NCBI GenBank assembly: GCA_005406025.1
Contig: BGZK01000151.1
Coordinates: 124,001 to 188,000 of the forward strand
DNA length: 64,000 nt
Reading direction: 5' to 3'
DNA from: Eumeta japonica
Taxonomy: Eukaryota; Arthropoda; Insecta; Lepidoptera; Psychidae
The notes below the pieces were generated by a model. It was not told where the DNA came from. It worked only from the letters and a program-made list of their open reading frames with translations, and searched no databases. Position numbers and translations under genes: made by a program. Shown in pieces: positions 26,177-37,084 of this stretch. Position 1 is the stretch's first letter. Every line of letters begins with the position of its first letter.

Positions 26177-28030
26177 GTATAATAAATATATACGTATATT
26201 TACAAAAATAAAAGTATGTATGTAGTATATCAACTGTCTGGTACCAATAGTACAAGCCTCGTTGCTTAGTTTGGGACCAGACGGTGCTGTGTATATACGT
26301 CCAAAGATATTATATTATTATATTCAACGATACTGCAATCTGATATCGAAACTCTTTGTGCATCATTATGTTCTTTTCATCATATGTTTTGCTATGACTA
26401 TCCTTGTACAAAATAGCTATGTACACATGTGTTAAATAACCTTTTGAACATCTTTATATACCATTTTATACATTTCTTTCCTTCCGTCGGGTACATGAAG
26501 AGCTTTTGATCTTTTAAATCAATGCTCCCCATAGTCGTATTGTAGACTTTCACACATATAGGCTTCTAACATTCCTCGCCAGCCCTTGTTCCCATGTAAG
26601 TGCTGTTGTCGTGGAAGGTGCTAATTATCGATGCGACATTTGCATCCTTTCATGCCAACACCATTATTACATCGCCGGAGTGGCGAGCAATGATCGTGCC
26701 CTTTTCACAGTTTTTTTTTTTATCTTTTTTACATCTTCTGTTATATTTTTACGAGTGAGGCGTACTGTGCCCAGACAGTCAAAGCCTCGACATTTGAGGT
26801 ATCGTGCCAACGCTGGACTATTATAAAAATTGTCCATCGTGATACAATATCATTTATGTTCAAGACCTTCTAGTAAATTTAAAACTATGTGTGTAGTTTT
26901 CTCGGTCAGGGCCTTTGCCATAATGTAAGGATTAGGGGCAGTGCCAGAAGTAGCAGGAGGGTTAGACATTAGTTTTTTCTTTTGCGTCTATGCTTTTGTC
27001 CCCTACTTTTGACCCTGCCTCTCCCGGCCTCAGCTCTTTCATCACAATCGTCGACACTTTCTTCGTTGTTATTTTTTTTTCCTTACATGTATAAATTATA
27101 AATTTATATAAGTACCCTGTCCAGGATTCACACAATTCAAATGATTTGATTCCCCACCGAGCGGCTTTTGCTTTTATATATTGTGCAATGGAAAGACGAC
27201 CTTTGAACAGGGTAAGGGACTCATCTACGCTAATCGATCTATTTAATACATATAATTCCTGGAATTTTCGATTCAAATGGGAAATAATAGGTTGCAATTT
27301 ATACAATCTATGGGAAAAGGAACCTACACTTTCCTCTCGATTATCGGCAGGCAGCTGCTTACAGTCAGTAACCGGTTGCTTACTGGCAGCAAGCGGTTGC
27401 TTACTTTTCGCGTTCGGCAAAGATTATTTATCATTATCTGAAAAGTGTAGGCATTTAGTTAGAAGGATATATCTGCTATAGGAAATTAGATTACGGAAAT
27501 AGACCAATTCAACGTAGGTGCCTTTCCTCCAATACTCTTCTAAAGTGTTAAATTGACATATGCCCATATAAATAAAAACTGCGAACAAACGGTAAAGCTC
27601 ATCTACAGTGGTATCTTTCCACCTGTACATGCGCGATGACGTTGTATGTATACCTACAGCTTTTGCCTTATCAATTACTTGATGAGCGTAACGGTTAGTT
27701 TCAATGACGATTTCCTTCATGATGTCATCGTCAAATATATCGATGAAGGTATCATAAGGAGAATCATAATCCTTCACTGCACCAACGGGGTGGACAAGAA
27801 ATTCTTCTCTAATCGCAGTGAATGCGGTGAAGTCTCGTTACCATTTGAAACTAACGTCACCATATAACAATTTCTCGTGGTCTACATTACATCCATTGCA
27901 GCTTCCATGAGCCTAACCAACGCAGCGACTTGAGATGGTAGCATCCCTTATAAATCCTACTATCTCCTTTTTGGTGGAAGTGACACGATATTCGGCATCA
28001 TCGTCGATGAGACATGGAAAGTTCTAGAAG
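25718..28030 (-). pseudogene. piggyBac-type transposase relic, interrupted by a SINE
   Basis: Read downward, the N-terminal part (27424-27830) has FLVHPVGAVKDYDSPYDTFI and LFAVFIYMGICQFNTLEEYW. The middle (26962-27420) has RLYKLQPIISHLNRKFQELY and VDES...FKGRLSIAQYIKAKA, which includes the first catalytic Asp. Next, TMDNFYNSPALARYLKCRGF (near 26850) carries the second Asp and MGSIDLKDQ (near 26530) the third. The C-terminal cysteine-rich domain (CCQMC...GLCILKDDCFLEYH) lies at 25800-25880, beyond a SINE. Stops and frameshifts occur between blocks, so it is inactive. The loop after FSDNDK holds a KQP-repeat insertion. Terminal repeats and TTAA sites were not located. Confidence 0.9.
25988..26308 (+). 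mobile_element. tRNA-derived SINE inserted in the piggyBac relic
   Basis: The head CTGATTGGCGCAGTGGTAGT (A box) and GTCGTGAGTTCGATTCCC (B box) are followed by a body AAATTAATGTTTGTCTTGAG, a (TA)n stretch and the tail ACTGTCTGGTACCAATAGTA, all typical of lepidopteran SINEs. It splits the piggyBac C-terminal domain from the catalytic core, so it inserted later. No clear target-site duplication was found. Confidence 0.88.
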
Positions 28031-28284
28031 AACTCGGCATGTCTTTACCAGCCAAGGAAACACTACAATATACCCAGCAATAGACACCGACTCCAAAAAT
28101 AACAATGATTGTAACTACATTATATTATCACAATAATTTGATTGACTTTTAAGTAGTCTAATATTTTTCGTTTTATTTTACTTAGAACTCTAAAAGATAT
28201 TTTGATTATTGTTTTTCATAGGCATGTCGAGTTAAATTTGAAGTGGGTAGGTACCTACCTACCTTCTTGCCTGGTAAACACTAA

Positions 28285-28445
28285 CTGCCTTATTCAGAGT
28301 CCTTATTTAAAACATCGTTCAACGGTAGTTTAACTAAACACTGTTTACTTCTTAAACAGAGTGTTTAGGCATTAAGCAGTTCAGAATGTCATTTAGACTG
28401 CAGTCTAACTAAAACCGTGTTTAAGCGTTATAATGGCAACATTCT
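28285..28445. repeat. Dispersed repeat B (CTTATTCAGAGTC...AAACACTGTTTA), forward copy
   Basis: CTTATTCAGAGTC is followed by several TTTAAAC/GTTTA motifs. A related copy in opposite orientation occupies about 46340-46485. It lies just upstream of the piggyBac coding relic but was not shown to be its terminus. Confidence 0.5.
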
Positions 28446-28532
28446 TATAAAAAAAAAACATTTAGTATCTGGCATCCAAATAATGAAAACTATATATTTA
28501 TATAATTACATACATATATGTTTATATATATG

Positions 28533-28539
<7 letters not shown>

Positions 28540-28579
<40 letters not shown>
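28540..28579. repeat. (TA)n microsatellite
   Basis: About 20 TA units, preceded by TATATG/TGTATA variants from 28500. Confidence 0.9.
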
Positions 28580-28582
<3 letters not shown>

Positions 28583-29085
28583 CAGCCTACTAGACTTATT
28601 ACGTCCGTGTGGAAAAAATCCCATACTGATATTGCGTCCACTGACTTACTGCGTCTTATATACGGACGCAAGATTATTTTCATTCGAAATCAACACTATT
28701 CTATAGCTATAAGTACAAGGTACCTCATAGTAAAAAATCGTTCGGGCGCCGTTTTACTTCCAGAGCGTCTGGACGAGTATATTGTAGTTCACCAATTGTC
28801 CGGTAGAAGCGCCGCGTCGCCGAATATTTTTTTAGTGAATATTTATTTACATTTTGCCGATAATTATGCATCCGGCCTATTTTTTCGCGACGTTGCCCCT
28901 TCGTGCTTCCGACGTTGTAGATTTTGTAAGGGAAGGCGACGTTGCCATGTGGGCACTGCGACAATAATTTGGTGCCTATTTATTTTCTTTATTAAGCGCG
29001 TGGATTTTGCGGACGCCACATCTCGTTGGAATTTATGGAAGCAACAAAATATTAAATTGTGTTTTGGTGAATACTTACTTCTTGC

Positions 29086-29140
29086 ATGATGAAGCGAACA
29101 ACAAGGAGTGAACGTATCGTGAATTTAGCGTTACATAAAG
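29086..29140 (+). CDS. Tyrosine-recombinase gene, exon 1
   Basis: Two adjacent ATGs (29086, 29089) open MMKRTTRSERIVNLALHK. The GTTAGT donor leaves one base, completed as Ala by exon 2. No RNA evidence; inferred from phase and splice sites. Confidence 0.6.
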
Positions 29141-32100
29141 GTTAGTAGTACAAGCTTGCATTTATCTAGTTTTCTATTCGATTACACACATACATATATT
29201 ACATTATTGGTACTTATAATTACTTACTATTTACTGATTAACAATTCAATTTCAAGTCAATTATTTAATCAAAATAGGTTCCTATGTAGGCACAGGTCAC
29301 ATAAAACTTTATGGCGGCAGTGATTCAAGTAAAATTTGGATATCAGCGGGTTGAGGGACGAGGGGCGTATGATGGCCACGCACTAATTGCACTTACAGGT
29401 GTCTTCCGAGCCGCCATGAAGTTTGGTTTGAATTATAAGTAAGTAGGTAGGTACATACAACCGCTTTTGATTGTCAAAGAAGCTGGGGTACCTACCGTTT
29501 CCGATTCTATAGATATCATAATCAGCCGAACGTTCCCACTGCTAGCCTAACACTAACTTTGGCCTCCTCCGCCAAGTCCAGGTTAAAGATACTTATCACA
29601 TAGCTTTCGAATTTTGAGGTTTTAGGACATGGCGGTTTCCTTACGATGTTTTCCTTCAAGGTCAGAACGTCCGTATATGTAGAATTCTAATTAGTAGGTA
29701 CATCGCACGATCTGGTCTCGAACTCGGACCCCATGGCACGGCTCCGAACTTTAAACAATTTTTAAACAACTTCCTCCATGGGACCCATATCGAAAGATAC
29801 ATAAAATCACTTCTCCATACAAATGGTCCGATCAACTGATCGACTTTGTATGGAAAGTTAAAATTGTTTTTGAACTTTCAGTTATGGGTCGCATGGAGAA
29901 AGTTGATACTTAGTTATCATTAGTAGGTACTAATGATAACTAAGTATCATTAGTACATGGTATGAAAGTAGGTACTTTCATACCATGTTATGAAATTCAC
30001 CATGTTATTAGTGAATTAAAAATAACCCTGTAGTTATAATATAAATAGGTAGGAACCCATCTATCGTCACATTTTGTAAAATAAGTACCTAATTTAACAA
30101 TATTGAAACGTCATAATGTAAGTAGGTAATACTTAGCGATTGATCGTATTTTAACCGACCAGACACGTTCCTAAAAAGGGTACTTACACGATTTCGTTTT
30201 ATGTTTGTTAACTCAAATTCCGTCATAAAACAAAATATTTGATAAGATCTGCTTCCAGATCGGCCTCATGAGTTTTTAATTAAATTGTTTAGTTGTGTGT
30301 TTCTCTCATTACAATAACTGAAATAAGGTGAAAGTAAAAAAATGTGTAACTATTTTCGTTTCTTACTTATGATTTCTTCGGTCGGTTTTTACCTTAAAAG
30401 TTATGATACGGCGTAATTGAGCCCTGCTGATTTCGTTCCGGGTAGGTGGGTATAAAATAAAGTACCTACTGATTAACATAAAATAAATAGGTAGCAACGT
30501 GAGACATTTTACACATAAGTGTCTCACACCAAAATAGCTTTAAAAAGTTGAAAGTATAATACCTATTTTTGTTTTTGCAGCAGATGGAAAAAGTAAAAAA
30601 AATGAAGAAGACTTCCAAAGAGAAGTTCATTCTTTTATGAACGAGGTACGTATTGTGATTTTATTATTCTTACCTTACTTATTAGGTGTACAAACAAAAT
30701 ACATAATAGATTGCTACAAAGTTTGTGAAATATCTTCTTCGTCTTAGCCTTTTTCCGTATCTATCAGGGGCGTATCAAGCGAGAGGATGAAAATTATTCT
30801 GCACATGAGAAATAATAATTTCAGAGGTGCAGACCCGGGGTTTGAACCACCGAACTCGATGAGTGTCGGACGCTCTAATTTAGATAAATTACTATTAATT
30901 TATTTTGAAACTGCGCCTTTTTTTAAAACGTATTTTACCCATCCATACAGTATTCACAATTTAGCCAGAAAAAGAGCTTAACAACTAGATGCGTTATGTA
31001 TACATATTTTAACCTGAAAAGAGCTGAAAAACCAGATGTGTTATGTATGTATGTATGTTTCAACCTGAAAAAGAGCTTAACAACTAGGTGTGTTATGTAT
31101 ACATAGTTTAACCTGAAAAGAGCTAAAAAACCAGATGTGTTATGTATGTATGTATGTTTTAACCTGAAAAAGAGCTTAACAACTAGGTGTGTTATGAATG
31201 TATGTTTTAACCTGAAAAAGAGCTACATGTTGTATATGTGAATGTTTTGAACCTGAAAAAAAGATTAACAACTAGATATATGTTATGTGTGAAAAAATGT
31301 TTTTAACCGAGAGGAATATTTTTATATTAAGCTTTTCCGTCCATGTACACAATAACTTGTCCTGTGATTTGTATGAAATATCTGATAACAATTTTTCTTA
31401 TAGGAATATTCGGAATCGGACCCGTTTTCGGCTGATGACGAATGTGATGACTATATACCGTCCGAAGAAGAAAATGAAATCGAAAACCATGATGACATTT
31501 TTTGCGAAGATTCAACTAATTGCATTGCGCCAAGTACTAGCAAAGATGAGGCCAATCCAACTACAGTAAAACTACAATCACAAGGAACAGACTGCAATAA
31601 TGTGCCACAAAGAGAAATTATACAAAACAACACAGGATTAGACTCTTGTCAGCCAGAAGAAGATATCATGCTTCCAACTACAGAAGAACAACAATCTCAA
31701 GGTACAGACTCTAATAAAAAGGTCGTAATAAAGATTTTTGTTTCTATTGTGAAGCACATGTGCTAAACTTTGCAAGACATATAATTAGAAAACATTACCT
31801 TGAAGTTGGTGTCCAAAAGATCCTAGCTTTTCCAAAAAAAAGTAAAACCCGAAGAAGTCTCATAACTGATTTGAAAAAAAAGGAAACTACATCACGAATG
31901 TGGTAAGATGTGAAAGACCAATGAGAATGGAAAAAGGTACAAATGAAAGTGATTACTTGCCATGCCCAAAGTGCCTAGGATTCTACGCACGGAAACAGTT
32001 ATGGAAGCATAAAAGAAATGTAATCCAGGGCCTTCAGGAAAAATGTGCAAGCTGAGGCACAAAATCTTATGTGTCGTCTCTCGTCGCATACTCCTTCGAA

Positions 32101-33763
32101 AAAACTCAATGAGGTATTTGGTCGAATGCGCGCTGACAAAATTTCATTTGTGGCGAAACAAGACCCGATAATATGTGAATTTGCAGAAAATTACATGAAA
32201 GTACATAGAGAAGATCACTTTATATCTGTCACTTCTAGAAAAATGAGAGAGTTGGCGAAACTTTTAATAGAGACACAAAAGAAAAAACCTGAAATCAAGA
32301 CATTTTTTGATGCACTCAAGCCTCAAAATTACGACACATTAGTAGCGGCTACCAAAGTTGTAGCTAAATACGACGAAAATACGGATCGTTACTGTTCTCC
32401 GACGTATGCCATGAATATAAGTACGACAATTAAACAATGCTGCAACATTGCCATCAAGAGAATTCTCAAAACAGAATCCAGTGTAAAAGCTGCTGAAATG
32501 CAAGCCGATCTAAGAGTTCTCGTCCAATTAATTGAATCAAGCTGGAAGTTTGACGTATCCAGTAATGCGGCGGATGACTTGAACCTTAAAAAATGGAACA
32601 AAGTAACTATTGTCCCACTAGCAAGTGATCTAAAGTTACTAAAGGACCATCTGTGCATAGCCGCTCAAAATGCGTCTGCTCAATTAACACAAGAAGGAAA
32701 TTCTCAAAACACAGCGGCTTACAACGAATTACTAGAAACTGTTTTCTGTCGTGCTCTACTTCTTAACCGAAGACGTCCAGGGGAACTACAGAGACTTTTG
32801 CTTAGTACTTATGTAGAGAACGAGCACAATGATTACCAGTACGAAGAATTTGATCGTACTTTGACTGCAGCCGAAAAGATTTTGGTGAAACGATTCAAAC
32901 GAATTGTGATTCGGGGTAAAAGATCAAGAGGGGTCCCGGTACTTTTCAGTACAGACGTTCAGCAAGATCTCGACCTATTGATTTCCTTGAGAAGTAAATA
33001 CATTGATGCAAACAATAAATTCCTGTTTGCAAAACCATCCAGCATGACAAACTTATGCGGATATAAAGTCTTACAAAAACACGTGAAATTATCCGGGGCA
33101 AAAAATCCTGAAGCTATATCTTCTACAAAATTACGGAAACATTTGGCAACCTTGACACAACTTTTTAATATGACCGAAAATGACATTGAACAGCTTTCTA
33201 ATTTCATGGGTCATACAACAGAAGTACATAGACGAAATTACAGATTGCCTGATGATATATTCCAGACTGCAAAAATATCAAAATTATTAATATTGATGGA
33301 GGATGGCAAAGCGGATGCATATAAAGGTAAATCTTTAGATGAGATCAATATCGACATGGAAGAAAATCTAGAAGGTGAAGGAGTAGATACAGAAGACGTC
33401 TTAAACTTTGCTGAAACTCAAATGACACTACCAGAATCAGAAACTGTCATGGCCAAAGACATGCCATATAATACACCTCAAGATCCCGGAAACCCACAAT
33501 CTGAAAACGCTACATCCGCCTACCAACCATTGGCGGATGTATCCAATACTTCAAGATCTACAAAAAATAAAAGAGTATTGGTGCCATGGACGGCTGAACA
33601 AAAAAATGTTGTAATTAGCCATTTTAAAACACATATTAGAGCCAAAAAGGCTCCAAAGCGGCATGAAGCTGATGCCTTAAAAGCTCTCCACCCAGAATTA
33701 CTACATAATAAAGACTGGCTGAAAATTAAAGTTTTTGTCCAAAATAATTATAAGAATAATTAA
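29086..33763 (+). CDS. Tyrosine-recombinase-fold gene with N-terminal zinc fingers, three exons, frameshifted in part
   Basis: Inferred exons: 29086-29140, 30581-30645 and 31404-33763, all GT-AG and in phase. Order: a basic start (MKRTTRSERIVNLALHK); an acidic stretch (SADDECDDYIPSEEENEIE); a C2H2 finger (CFYCEAHVLNFARHIIRKH); a C2HC-like finger (CPKCLGFYARKQLWKH); then a 572-codon open frame from 32045. In that frame, NRRRPGEL (R at residue 244), RGKRSRGVP (K at 292), TKLRKHLATL (R at 364) and MGHTTEVHRRNYR (H390 and Y399, nine apart as in integrases) give the recombinase core. The usual first His of HxxR is Thr. The C-terminus (residues 511-570) is a basic Myb-like segment (PWTAEQ...KDWLKIKVFV). 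Four A-run shifts at 31716-32043 separate the finger region from the core, so a 564-residue product from the ATG at 32069 is possible. Crypton-like element or domesticated gene; function unknown. Confidence 0.8.
29304..29424. repeat. MITE-like 121-bp element with 15-bp inverted ends
   Basis: AAACTTTATGGCGGC at the left pairs with GCCGCCATGAAGTTT at the right, with one mismatch. It lies in intron 1 of the tyrosine-recombinase gene. Confidence 0.4.
29511..29760 (-). mobile_element. Lepidopteran tRNA-derived SINE (minus strand)
   Basis: On the minus strand, a B-box-like GAGTTCGAGACC is followed by the signature GAAGGAAAACATCGTAAGG, GGACTTGGCGGAGGAGGCC and GCAGTGGGAACGTTCGGCTG, ending near a TGATTATGAT tail. 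Boundaries are approximate. This is one of the clearest markers of a lepidopteran genome here. Confidence 0.85.
29905..29988. repeat. Cluster of perfect overlapping palindromes
   Basis: Perfect inverted repeats: 21-base arms 29905-29925 and 29928-29948 (2-base spacer), and 16-base arms 29955-29970 and 29973-29988 (2-base spacer). A 9-base pair, TACTAATGA with TCATTAGTA, links them. Strong hairpin or cruciform potential. Confidence 0.85.
30581..30645 (+). CDS. Tyrosine-recombinase gene, exon 2
   Basis: Preceded by a strong polypyrimidine tract and TTTTTGCAG, followed by GTACGT. Encodes DGKSKKNEEDFQREVHSFMN plus E. It joins exons 1 and 3 in frame. Confidence 0.65.
30775..30885 (-). mobile_element. 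tRNA-derived SINE fragment in intron 2
   Basis: Minus-strand AGAGCGTCCGACACTCATCG then GTGGTTCAAACCCCGGGTC matches an anticodon arm and T-arm (B-box GGTTCAAACCC), continuing into CTGCACCTCTGAAATTATTA. The A box is decayed. Confidence 0.6.
30968..31310 (+). repeat. Minisatellite of alternating ~49-bp units
   Basis: Roughly seven units built on AACCTGAAAAAGAGC and ACTAGGTGTGTTATGTAT. Two variants alternate early on: one with AACAACTAG and TATACATA, the other with AAACCAGATG and TATGTATGTATG, giving a two-unit higher-order period. Later units are shorter. It lies just upstream of exon 3. Confidence 0.8.
31404..33763 (+). CDS. Tyrosine-recombinase gene, exon 3 (fingers, catalytic core, C-terminal domain)
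   Basis: Opens after TCTTATAG. The acidic N-part is in one frame to about 31716. The C2H2 finger lies in a second frame and the C2HC-like finger in a third. The core frame then runs from 32045 to the TAA at 33761. A fully open 1.7 kb with catalytic residues kept argues for recent or continuing selection on the core. Confidence 0.85.
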
Positions 33764-33819
33764 GATTGTAGTACTATTCGATTCTTTTGATTCTATTCTT
33801 TTAACTCTTTGACATTTTA

Positions 33820-33825
33820 AATAAA
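33820..33825 (+). terminator. AATAAA polyadenylation signal
   Basis: AATAAA stands 57 bases after the stop of the tyrosine-recombinase frame, followed by a T-rich stretch at 33841-33860. This is the expected layout for a short 3' UTR. Confidence 0.65.
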
Positions 33826-34029
33826 ATGTTTGGTAATACTAATTTTACTTTGTTTTATTAACAATACACTTAACTTGCCGTCATACCACCAGGCAGTCTA
33901 TTCGATCAAATAGTTTGCGCGCTTTGTGACGCTGGTCATCTCAGAGACAAAGAGGCCGCCCACACATGCCAAAGTCTGTGTCGATAACTAAAAGGCAGTA
34001 CTGCAGACTATTTGATCAAATGCACTGTA

Positions 34030-34430
34030 CATACCCTGGCCTCGTTTACCCTCTCAGTCAAACCCCTATGCCCCTGGGAACATCCTCAATCACACCGTCG
34101 TTCACTCTTAAACACCCATATTCACATCCCCGTTCACTCTCGAAAAAACCCCCATTCTACCTAGGCCAAACCCCCGTTGACTCTCAGAAACACCTCTATT
34201 CACCCCCGCGACCATTCTCATTTAACACCTTTATTCATCTGAGATCATAATCATGTTCTCTCCCAGGAACACCCACTCCCAGCTACACTCCGCATTCCAT
34301 CCAAAACCCCCTTTCCCCCCAGTCATTCCCCATTAAGCCCTCGTCACATCCCTATTCGGCCCTAGGACACCCCTATACAACCCTAGGCAAAGTCCCATTC
34401 ACACCACTGGTCACATCCCGCTCGTTTCAT
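34030..34430. repeat. C-rich degenerate minisatellite
   Basis: Irregular 25-35-base units containing CCCCATTCAC, CACTCTC and AACACCC. Strand-asymmetric C richness is unusual for this AT-rich window. The open frame here is repeat-derived. Confidence 0.55.
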
Positions 34431-34528
34431 AATATCAAACTACTTTTCAGTCTCACGTGATAACGTGGACACACTGTCTAAACAAAGTCACTTTTTCCAG
34501 GAGCTAGTTAGATACGCATAGTAGACCT

Positions 34529-34684
34529 CTAATGTAGTAAAGAGAAGTTAGGTATATATCAGAGGACGCGCGATTGTGCGTAAGTAATGAAGACGTACCA
34601 AGTGTACTAATGTAGTAAAGAATAATTCGGTATATATCAGAGGACGCGCGATTGTGCGTAAGTAATGAAGACGTACCAAGTGTA
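34529..34684 (+). repeat. 78-bp tandem duplication
   Basis: Two nearly identical 78-base units (34529-34606, 34607-34684) containing ATCAGAGGACGCGCGATTGT and AATGAAGACGTACCAAGTGT. Only a few differences, so it is recent. Confidence 0.9.
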
Positions 34685-34928
34685 CCAGTTAAGAAAAAAA
34701 TATACAAAAACTATACGCATGGAAGTGAAAATGTAAATGACGCAATAAGTATATCACAGTAAATGGACTGCGAATATCCACGATCTTACTCTTTTTTAAA
34801 AAATAAGTTCTGCATAAACATGATACGTGGTATAGAAATCAATATTCACATAGACTTTGTTAATAATGACAGTGGAAGTGATGGACGCCATATGTCGGTT
34901 TCTCATCCTGGACGTAATAAGTATAGCA

Positions 34929-35185
<257 letters not shown>

Positions 35186-35604
35186 AACATTTCAAGGGTT
35201 CAGTGCCATTTCGCACTTTTCACAGGTAACAACTAGATAAGTTTCTTAATAATTGTTATTATTTTGATTAATTTTAGTAGAATGAATTTCAATATTGACT
35301 CCAAACTACTCCGACTTTGCCTGAATGAAAATAATTTTCTTGTTTATATTTCAGTATTTTATGATTGTTTTTATATTGCTATATTGAAAATAATAATTAT
35401 TAAAACTATAATATTAAAATAAGGACTAATGTATGTTTTGGGGTTTGCTTCACAATTTTGTGAGAGTTTTATATTTATAACGTCAAAAATGTTATGGTAT
35501 ATTTATTTTTGAAGTTTTTGCCTTTATAATAATTGTTTTTTTCCTATTTATTTTCTTTGGCTGTTCTCCGTATTTTACGACTAAATTTATACTACTACAT
35601 AAAT

Positions 35605-36415
35605 CTGTAGCGTCGGTCTGTATGTCTTATTATAATTAACGAACAGTTTGACCGATTGTGACGAAAATTGTTATACAGTAATCTGTCTGTTTGTGTACCT
35701 TTATGTTTTGTTATTACCTGAACATGTGATTGCGTAAATGATAGAATACTGTTAGTTTGTCTGTCTGTCTGTATCTCGGTTTACCTGTATGTTTTTGTTA
35801 TAACTTAAAAATGATTCGACCAATCTGTGTAGATAATTAATGTACAGTCTGAACATATGATTGCGCAAATAATAAGCTACTGTCTCAGTCCGTCTGTCTG
35901 TATCATCTTTTATGAATTGAAAAGATTTAATCGATCTTATTGAAAATCGCTTACCGTTAGAACATGTGATCGCGCAAATGATAGGCTACTGTTTGTCTAT
36001 TCGTCTATCTATAATTATATATGTTTTTTTATAACTTAAGAATGACGTGTCTGACTTAATAAAAATAGGTCTGGAAAAAAACATGTGCTTGCATAAATGA
36101 TAGATTACTGTGTGTCTGTGTGTTTGGCAGTCTGTGTATATGTTCTTTTATAATTTAAGAACGGCGTGACCAATATCGATAAAAATTAGTATAGAGTCAA
36201 AACATGTGATTGTGCAAATTATAGGCTACTCTCTGTCTGTCTCTCTGTGTGTTATTTTATAACTTAGAACCGTTCCATCTATTGAATTAAAAATTGGTGA
36301 TCAATTAGAATATGTTAGTGTACTGTCTGTCTGTCTACCTGTACGTATTATGTTCTTTGTTAACTTAATCGATCGTAATAAAAATTAGTTACATTCAGAA
36401 CAACCTGTGATTGCC
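35605..36415 (+). repeat. Diverged tandem array, ~90-130-bp units
   Basis: About seven units, each with TCTGTCTGT, ATAACTTAAGAATG-like, ATAAAAATTGGT-like and AACATGTGATTGCGCAAATG-like segments. The last segment recurs near 35721, 35852, 35961, 36080, 36201, 36308 and 36399. Confidence 0.75.
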
Positions 36416-36804
36416 AAAAAAAATACACCTGTGTTATTTCCACACCATATGAGAACAATGAAAAAACAATCATTATTTTTTTAGTTCTTTAGTAGCAATA
36501 TTCATTATTAGTATTTATATTTAGTTTTTATGTAGTTGCATGTGTCTATGTGCGCCTAATTTGCTTTGCATTAGAGTTAAGGGGGGTTAAATTTTGTATG
36601 AAACTTTTTATAGAGCAAGGTACGAACTTTAAAAAGTCATGAGATGCATATTTTATAATTAGATGGGAGGAGCAGGATTGTGTATTACTAGCATACGTAT
36701 CTGACGTTGTTTGCGTATTTTTTCCTGTTGAACCGAATTATCAACGGATACTAAGAATACTTACTTCATTAATAAGAAACTCTTTGAATGTAATAGACCA
36801 TTAA

Positions 36805-36835
36805 CACTTCGCTATGGTGAAACCATAGCGAAGTG
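36805..36835. repeat. Perfect 14-bp palindrome with 3-base loop
   Basis: CACTTCGCTATGGT, GAA, ACCATAGCGAAGTG. It lies between two tandem arrays. Confidence 0.85.
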
Positions 36836-37084
36836 CATATTTGTAAGCTAATATATCATATAATGAGAACAAATATACTAGGAACCGATTTCTAAATAGT
36901 AAAACAAAAACTTATGAGTTGATAAATATATATTTTGATAAGCTTTTTTATTAACTTGTAATAGTTATATGAATATATGTTATCGGTTCCAAAATTCGCA
37001 AACCAATTTTCAACCATTTACTGGTATCCGATTAAGCTGAAATTTGCTATACTTATGTAAGTTAGGTGACAATGAAATATGATG

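Noticed and set aside
26611..27481. Plus-strand frames over the piggyBac relic
   Set aside because: Antisense shadows of the transposase blocks.
28607..29089. 160-codon plus-strand frame ahead of the recombinase gene
   Set aside because: No recognisable domain. It ends where exon 1 begins and probably covers promoter or 5' UTR.
32389..33207. Minus-strand frames inside the recombinase gene
   Set aside because: Shadows of the 572-codon plus-strand frame, which carries the conserved core.
33966..34250. 94-codon proline-rich frame
   Set aside because: Translation of a C-rich minisatellite.
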